Source of the DNA: Pristionchus mayeri
Lineage: Eukaryota > Nematoda > Chromadorea > Rhabditida > Neodiplogasteridae
Assembly (NCBI GenBank): GCA_036245805.1
Contig: BTRK01000002.1
Coordinates: 31,850,661-31,914,660 of the forward strand
DNA length: 64,000 bases
Direction: 5' to 3'
Shown here piece after piece: positions 57,443-64,000 of this stretch. The notes below the pieces were generated by a model, which did no database searches, had not been told where the DNA came from, and saw only the letters and a program-made list of their open reading frames with translations. Both the position numbers and the translations under genes were made by a program. Numbering within the stretch: position 1 is the first letter of the stretch; every line of letters starts with the position of its first letter.

Positions 57443-58553
57443 ATGGCGTCGACACTTTTGGTTCTTCTCGTCTCACCCCTCCTTCTGATCCAATCGGACG
57501 CCCTTAATTGCACCTTCCGGGCCACAGTCACCAAGGAATTCCAGGCAAGCCCTTTAGCAATATCCGTAATTTGTTCTAACGTACCTCAGTCATTTGTTTT
57601 CAGTCAATTCCATTTTGATTCAGCCATTTTATGATAATCAACCGTACAAAAATATCAAAATAACACTTTCAGGATGGCAACAAAGGCGAGGTCACTCTGG
57701 AGATCGACGAGGACACCATCGAGTGCCTGCCCGGATTCGATCGATGCGGCGATTTCGTGAGTTTTCACTAAGATTTTAATCACAATCCGGAAAAATTCAT
57801 TTATCAACATCAATGTAGCTTATCCTTTGTTATTGCACTGACATATTGCCCGATGACCCAATATGCTGGAAGATTAGCAAGTTCAACAACATCGTCGCTG
57901 TGATAGTCCGAGTTGATATTATCATCCAATATTGCGATAAAATTCGAAATCCAGGCTCAGATGAACATCTCGGACTTCCTCTTGCTGAACGCTGCTGAAC
58001 ACGCTGTAACTTGCAATTTATATTCACATTACTGAGCATTAATTATTGTCAGCTGATCTCGATCACTTGTGCTGATCATTTGATCAACTTGTTTTGCAGA
58101 ACAAAATCTATTTTGAAGAGTGAGCTAATGCGAGTAATTTGCAGAACCTCACTCTGGTGGAAGGACTGATCTCCGGGAGTGTATGCATGTCGCAGGCGGA
58201 TTGCAAAAATATTACAGTGAGCAAAAATATTACGTCATCACGGAGACGCATAAAATAATAAAATTTATGTACTTCAACGCGTTGTTAAATGATGGCAAAT
58301 TTGAGATGCCCTATTCGTCTCTCAAAAAGATATTATTTTGCAGGCGACGTCACAAGCCGAGTGCAAGTCCGCTCACTATGGCTCTTCGTGCTGTTGCACA
58401 TCCGACAACTGCAACGGAGTCACTCTCACGACGACTAATCCTACTGTCACGACAACGACGAGTGGAGTTCCGGGCATTTGTTCATTGTCTTCATTTACTA
58501 TTGTGATGATGATGATCTTCAGTTTCATTGTTTCTGCTTATGTTCACAAATAA
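57443..58553 (+). CDS. Gene K: Ly6/LU-domain, probably GPI-anchored protein
   Basis: Exons 57443-57544, 57673-57756, 58145-58216, 58344-58553; 468 nt, 155 residues, all introns phase 0. Signal peptide MASTLLVLLVSPLLLIQSDA is followed by a Cys-rich domain: LNCTF, ECLPGFDRCG, VCMSQADC, ECKSAHYGSSCCCTSDNCN. The closing CC..DxCN is the hallmark of the Ly6/uPAR (LU) three-finger fold. A Thr-rich stalk (TTTNPTVTTTT) leads to a hydrophobic C-terminus (FTIVMMMIFSFIVSAYV), as for a GPI signal. Three N-glycosylation sequons (NCT, NLT, NIT) are present. The expected location is the outer cell surface; ligand unknown. Intron 1 appears to start with GC (CAG-GCAAGC), giving the cleanest join. An alternative GT donor 27 bases later is also in phase. 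Confidence 0.8.
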
Positions 58554-59292
58554 GTGCTATAATGTTTTATAATATTACAAGAGGTTCAGTTAATCAATTG
58601 TGCACAAATAGTTTCGTATTATCAATGTGGCGAGTGCTATAGGCGGAGTTCCGTAGAGTTTTTCATTGCTTACATTGTACTGCTGGTCATCTTTAGTTCG
58701 TCTCAGCACATGCTTACAAATAAATATTAAATAGTTACGCATCGTTGCTTTCTCTCCACAGTCATTTAATATCGCATCTATTGATATCCATTCTCTGCAT
58801 TTCGACTTCAGTACAGTCACCAATAAACATAGTAAACAATGTTGTGATACTGTTATGCCCGCAAGATTTACTAGCACACTGATGGTAAATTGTTATTTTC
58901 TATAAGTAAGCCTTGCAAAGAAATTGTTATTATGGTGCATCAGTTCCCGCAATATTTACCAGGATTGGTAATGGCTTTCTATATCGTCATCTGTATATGT
59001 TTACCTTGGTTGTGAACCTGCTGACGCAAGTAATGATTCACTTTCGGTGCGTGTGTAGTAGTGTTTGCACATTTCCAGCTGCAAACTGAGAAATCACAAG
59101 AACGGAATTCCTTTCATAACGGAATTCCTTCATTCCCTATTGAGCATAAAAATACGAGACTACGATTTGAGATTACCGCTTTTTTGTCTGAATGTTTAGT
59201 CATTTATTTATTTTTACATATCATTAACAACATAAAAATGACAGATGTTACGATGAAGTGAGGATATAAATTGATTAAGCAATGGTTTGAAG
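58554..59292. other. Intergenic, nothing recognised
   Basis: 3' flank of K and of the minus-strand copy Q. Only unsupported short frames. Confidence 0.5.
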
Positions 59293-60960
59293 TCAATCAT
59301 ATTTTACAATGCGCTCATATCGGATGTTCCCACTGATAACGCCAAACCCATCACACTTCTCTTTGATTGAAACTTTAATTTCTTGCAATTCATTTGCAAT
59401 TTTTTCGTAGTAAATCTTGGGTTTGTTGAAGAAGATAAAATCGCGTATATTCATATTATTATCATACAAAGTCAGTTCTACATTCATGGCTGAAAGCTGA
59501 GCAACGAAGTCTTTTGAAAAGTGTTATATTATCTCTCTGTATCGGAGAGATCCAAATTACTTATTCAGAATAGTCATGCACGGCATGAATACCATTAACC
59601 TTTAAGTAAAACGAAACTTAAAATTAGAGTAAACTCACTGAATTCATTCATCTTGAATATCGTTGTTGTTATGAACACTTTTTGAACTTCATGCTTGCTG
59701 CATAATTCAACAATTTCAGTCCTGGGAACAAATACATTTTGATTCAATATCATAGCAACTAACTGTGGGAGGGTGACAAAACATAAACCGATAAAACAGA
59801 AACAAATCACAGTTCCTTCGGGACTCGATGTTGGGACTGGGGAGTTGTTGAATTGTTACCAGTATGCGCTCTACTACACCACCCTCTTTAGATCCTCTAA
59901 CTATGTGAACTTGAGTTCCTCTGACCACCAACATATAGGGGTTCATGGTCCAAAAATTAGTATTTGACTGAAAATTCATGGGTAGATAAACACCAAGTAC
60001 CGTAACCAATCGATCAGTATGTTACTGAGATACAGTAGTTACTGGAGCATCTGGATATTGATTGGTTACGGTACTTGGTGTTTATCTACCCATTAATTTT
60101 CAGTCAAATACCAAATTTTGGACCATGAACCCCTATACGTTGGTGGTCAGAGAAACTCAAGTTCACATAGTTAGAGGATCTAAAGAGGGTGGTGTAGTAG
60201 AGCGCATACTGGTAACAATGCAACAACTCCCCAGTCCCTACATCGAGTCCCGAAGGAGATGTGATTTGTTTCTGTTTTGTCGGTTTCTGTTTTGTCACCC
60301 CCCCCCCACCCTAACTGTTGATACTCGTCGATCTCCGGTTCTCAAATTTCCAGTATATTTATTTTGATGTTTCCAAGTGAAGAAATCAGCGCATCGGACA
60401 ATACGTGTTGATTCTTGGTTTTGTTTTCTTTTGCTTTCGTAGATCTAAGATCTTTCAGCACCAGCGTGTCAATACACGTAAACATGGTCAAACAGCGGAC
60501 CAGAAGTGGAAATTCACGAATTTCTTTGTTCTTATTTGAGCCTATGCGCGATAGTAGAGCAGCATCTTTCTTCAATAAGTGACATTGGCGTGATTTCCCC
60601 TTCGAGAGAGGCGACATGAGAGCACTGCCCACTTCTACTGAATTCCTACTTAATTATATTATTAAAACACAACACTTTATTAGGAAAATTTAACTAACCA
60701 TTCCATATTTGCGATGGAAGGTTAGCCACTTTCCCAGACCGACTCTAGGCAATATATGTCCTGGTAAACGCGTAAGCATTTGAACGCGAGCATCTTTCGA
60801 ATCATTATTTTCCTTATTTATATCGTATGGGAAGAACTACGAGTAGATCAACACTTTATCCATGGTACCAAAAAGTGGGGTGGAGAGATACTCAACCACT
60901 CTCCTCTATGATTAGCCTTCTAATAATCTCTGGAGGGAGAAATCCGAGGTTGGCATCCAT
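59293..60960 (-). pseudogene. Gene Q: degenerate F-box-like copy, lineage 1
   Basis: Minus-strand pieces in the order of D and E: start 60960 (MDANLGFLPPEIIRRLIIEE), a part of exon 2 near 60699-60780 (LPGHILPRVGLGKWLTFHR), exon 3 about 60342-60632 (LLVRCLTMFTCIDTLVLKDL), exon 4 about 59636-59720 (TEIVELCSKHEVQKVFIT) and exon 5 59293-59485 (MNVELTLYDNNMNIRDFIFF). Exon 2 lacks its first half, including the RWNELV part of the F-box, and the joint after exon 1 gives the wrong phase. A fold-back element separates exons 3 and 4. It is probably not functional, although exons 4 and 5 still join in phase 1 as in E. Confidence 0.65.
59756..60318. mobile_element. Fold-back element in an intron of Q
   Basis: The arms of about 250 bp (59756-60009 and 60062-60318) are inverted around 52 bp. 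The inner ends read GGTTACGGTACTTGGTG. The outer ends contain AACTGTGGGAGGGTGAC and its inverted, poly-C-expanded counterpart. Confidence 0.9.
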
Positions 60961-61029
60961 CCTGTATCTGTAGGCAAATACAATGTTTGAGCAAAAACAA
61001 ATCCGATCAAACAGCAATAGTGCATTCAA

Positions 61030-61946
61030 AATATTGGGGTGTCCAGAAATTTTTCAGAATTTTTTTTCGGAGGAACGTATCCTCCATATTAACGATTGTC
61101 CATCACAAATGAAAACACTATTGAATAGAGCAACCATTGCCCAATGACACATACCATGGAATTTTCATCAGCTGTTCTCCCCTGTTTTTAACAAATGTTT
61201 ATGTAATGGATACTGGAGTAACTCAAAATCACGTTTTCGTCTATTTTTATTTTTTTGTGAAAGGCTTATTCTTAAGGAAACCATCCTAGTTTCTTTACAT
61301 TTTTATAATGCATGAATTACTAAAGATATATACAAAGTTTGGAAGGAATCGGTTAACTATTCTATCTGCAATAAAGAAATATTTCAAAAATTCTGAATCA
61401 TATTTCCCACATTTTCGATGAAATATGATGATCAAACAAATAATTGATATTATATTTCTTTCCAAGCTCTCCAAATGTTCTCTCCAATTTACAATGTAAT
61501 ATGGAGTACCACGAAATATCTCCAATTAGCGCATATTCAAATTAGGGTTCGATTCGATCGCACAAAGAAAGAACCTCTACTTTTGTTTTTAAGTATGATC
61601 AATAATTCTTGCTAGCGATCAATAACTGCAACTGAATGGCACAAGTGAAGCACATTTAAAGAATTGTATGATCTTGTATTTTAAAATTAGCAAGTTAGAT
61701 GTATCAAATCCATGCGGTCCTGTGCAGCAAAAATATTATAGACGAAAACGTGATTTTGGGTGACTCCAGTATCAATTACATGAACATTTGTTAAAAACAG
61801 GGGAGAACAGCTGATGAAAACTCCATGGCCTGTCTGATTGGGCAATGGTTGCTCTATTCAATACTGTTGTCATTTGTGATTGACAATCGTTACTGTGGAG
61901 GATACGCTCAAATTCAGAAAAATTACTGGACACCCAAATAGAACTG
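61030..61946. mobile_element. Tc1-type MITE with GGTGTCCAG ends
   Basis: TATTGGGGTGTCCAGAAA at the left and (inverted) TATTTGGGTGTCCAGTAA at the right, TA at both borders. Arms of about 215 bp are conserved (for example AATCACGTTTTCGTCTAT), with about 490 bp unpaired in the middle. The ends resemble those of the maT element (GGGTGTCCAAAAAG). Confidence 0.8.
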
Positions 61947-62059
61947 GCGACATAATGCGTTTGAGTTGTAAACTTGGCCAGCTGCCAACATTGCAACCCA
62001 TCGCGTTACTTGTATTGGCGCGCTTTCAATATGATTTAAATGAAGACTTGTATGAGGAT

Positions 62060-62862
62060 TTAACACGGGTCTTCTGTAAGAATGCAGGAACGTCTGCCAC
62101 CAGAAAAAAAGTCATAATCACGGATTTCGATGAAACTTGGTTTATTGATACTATTGAGGGTCCGAAGAAGTCCTATCCACTTGGTTTGGCCAAATTTGCT
62201 CATTATCGATTTTTTTGATCTACCCACCTGAAGTACCGTAAGTTGGTCAATTTTGATCGTACATCAAACTTTTGCTGCAAACTTCACTCTTTAAAAAATT
62301 CACTCTTTACTTTTGCGAGAGCACCGTTTTGAACTGAAATATGAGCAAAAATGCGAATTTTGCAAAAATGCGACTATTTTCCGGACTCTACTTAGTAAAT
62401 CGATATCCGGGGGAACGAAATATGGAAAGTGATCAAAATAGACCCTACCTAATTTTATCAGTAGAATCCGTAGGTGAAATAATAGCGAGGGGTATTTCAT
62501 ATGGCTCACGAGAAAAATCGATATTTATGATCGAAAAATCGTTTTTTTGAGGAAAAGTCCACGATTCTGACGTTTTTCATAAGGAGTACTGAAGAGGTAT
62601 TTGTAGGACTCGTCGAGACGAGCAAAATGCAAAAAAAAAGTTTGATGTACGATCAAAATTGACCGACTTACAGTACTTCAGGTGGGTAGATCAAAAAAAT
62701 CGATAATGAGCAAATTTGACGAAACCAAGTGGATAGGACTTCTTCGAACCCTCAATAGTATCAATAAACCAAGTTTCATCGAAATCCGTGAATATGACTT
62801 TTTTCTGGTGGCAAAAGGGGCGGCTGATTTTCCTGCATTCTTACAGAAGACCCGTGTTAAAC
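62060..62862. mobile_element. Fold-back element upstream of gene I
   Basis: TTTAACACGGGTCTTCTGTA at the left is inverted as TACAGAAGACCCGTGTTAAA at the right. The arms are about 210-225 bp, and the inner ends contain GATGTACGATCAAAATTGAC and its complement. A related single arm lies at 54657-54905. The open frames in both arms are products of the element. Confidence 0.85.
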
Positions 62863-62978
62863 TAATATTAATACTGCTGTGAATATATTGATCTTTAACC
62901 CATTACGAATTATTCTATTATTCTCCAATCCCATTCATTCAGTTCAAATTATATTCAATTTTTCGCTCAATATCGCGC

Positions 62979-63845
62979 ATGCCTTCACCTCCACTTTCCA
63001 AGCGTCCTAGGCATCGCTCAATTAGCTCTCCAGAAGAACAATCGATCTATCTAGATATGGAAATGTTTTCGCCTCTCGAAAGATTGCCAAGTGAACTTGT
63101 GTGGGAGATTAAGGATTATACTCCACAATCAGTGTTCGATCTCAGAATTGTGAGATGCCATATTTAGTAATTGTTATCAAAATAATCAATAATAAAGGTT
63201 TCTCGAATGATCAAAACTCGAGTAGAAGAACATGTTCTTCAGAGGGATCACATCATAGACAAGGTCATAGTGTTGGATGAGGTATGTAGATCTATCAAAT
63301 ATAACTTCAGCTTTATTAGGTAGAGTGTATCACTTCAGAACTGGTCATTTTAGAACTTTTAGTTTTTGAACTCATTGTATTCTCATTGATGAATTCACTA
63401 TATTTTTTCCAACATCTGACTTCTAAAATTGCCAGTTCTAAATCAGTTCCTTCAGTGCGACTATCTTAATACTTTTTTGTAGGGTTATATGATGTGGTGT
63501 GATCGGATTAGAATAACTAATTATCAACCATCTGAATCTGATGACGACGAAGACCCCGAGCATGTAGGTGTATCCGCCCTAGCATACAAATTATTTGCGG
63601 GGGTCCAATCAGTAGAGTTCGGAAAAAATCACACACGTATTAGTATTAATGTCCCATTAAAGGGAATAATCAATATCCTGCATTTTAAGGAGCTTCGATT
63701 AAAAATTATTGTTTCGGAGAATATGGAAGGCATTTTTGAGCTTCGCCTCAAACTTCAAAAGCGACCAGGGGACGAGTATAGGCTAAAGAAGCGTATATGT
63801 CGAATAGACAAACCAGGCCATGTAGATTTGTTAACGAAATTGTGA
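62979..63845 (+). CDS. Gene I: F-box-like protein, lineage 2
   Basis: Three exons (62979-63149, 63198-63281, 63483-63845), 618 nt, 205 residues, all phase 0 and open. A basic, Ser/Pro-rich N-terminus (MPSPPLSKRPRHRSISSPEE) precedes the F-box-like motif LERLPSELVWEIKDYTPQSV-FDLRI at about residues 33-57. Exon 2 (TRVEEHVLQRDHIIDKV) aligns with exon 2 of G and H. Exon 3 is longer and merges regions that G splits (AGVQSVEFGKNH corresponds to CAESVEFWYCKD). Termination is earlier than in G, so it may be a short form. The role as an SCF adaptor is inferred from the family pattern. Introns are short (48 and 201 bp). Confidence 0.65.
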
Positions 63846-64000
63846 GAGTATCCAAAGTAGGGTAAATCAATAAAATATTCGTGCAGTGAGATAATGACTA
63901 GAAATAGGATCTTAGTCGTTTATGAAGCCTATTTTTTTTCAACGCCGTTCAATTCGAAGCGTAGGGCGTTGGATGACTTAATATGTTTAACATCATCAAT
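63846..64000. other. 3' flank of gene I, window end
   Basis: AT-rich; contains AATAAA-like signals (CAATAAAATATTC at about 63868). Nothing else seen. Confidence 0.5.

Noticed and set aside
61880..62218. 112-residue plus-strand frame
   Set aside because: It runs from one fold-back element into another. Its second half repeats in the other arm of 62060-62862 and is repeat sequence.
1..64000. tRNA, rRNA, snRNA and CRISPR scan by eye
   Set aside because: No tRNA cloverleaf boxes with matching stems, no rRNA-like blocks and no regularly spaced repeats were found. The 1066-bp tandem array is not CRISPR-like.

Overview
The window looks like an AT-rich nematode chromosome arm. Introns are short, with GT donors and TTTCAG-type acceptors, and several genes start right after an acceptor-like AG, as expected for trans-splicing. 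Gene content is dominated by small, fast-evolving, multi-exon families: F-box-like proteins, an SRI/SRH-like chemoreceptor, an Ly6-like surface protein and small membrane proteins. Tc1/mariner-type elements are abundant. The F-box-like expansions and the transposon load would fit a diplogastrid such as Pristionchus, but that is inference. The gene models below were built by hand from splice sites, reading-frame phase and comparison between paralogs inside the window.

Region 1 (1-20.6 kb) is a rearranged block. Two tandem paralogs (A at 1372-2191 and B at 3679-4812) encode a small single-pass membrane protein with a Gln/Asn-rich tail. B has an in-frame stop. From inside B begins a 5.26 kb segment that recurs almost identically in inverted orientation (4362-9618 versus 10688-16181) around a 1.07 kb spacer. 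The segment holds the last three exons of B, a decayed copy of those exons, unassigned exons on the opposite strand, and an SRI/SRH-like seven-transmembrane receptor gene. The duplication breakpoint cuts through a receptor exon. At the far end a 1066 bp unit is repeated exactly three times (15555-18752), giving three more copies of the same three-exon tail cassette. The block ends in a mariner-type terminal inverted repeat pair.

Region 2 (21-41 kb) holds F-box-like genes of two lineages: D and E (minus strand, matching intron phases) and F and G (plus strand). It also holds broken ribosomal-protein copies (RPS18-like, and RPS2-like twice in tandem) and a decayed Mutator-like transposase gene.

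Region 3 (41-50.5 kb) is one pseudogene (H, paralog of G) stretched to 9.4 kb by nested elements. These are a 4.5 kb element with a 7 bp target duplication, a hAT-like MITE with an 8 bp target duplication inside it, two long palindromes, and several mariner/Tc1-like MITEs.

Region 4 (50.5-64 kb) contains an intact DD37D (maT-type) transposon that has split the last coding exon of a small membrane-protein gene (O1). Its intact paralog O2 lies next to it, followed by an Ly6/LU-domain GPI-type protein gene (K), a degenerate F-box-like copy (Q), three fold-back elements and F-box-like gene I.

No tRNA, rRNA or CRISPR was recognised. Apart from the transposase, no gene here has a well-known one-to-one function. 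The picture is of rapid local duplication followed by decay.
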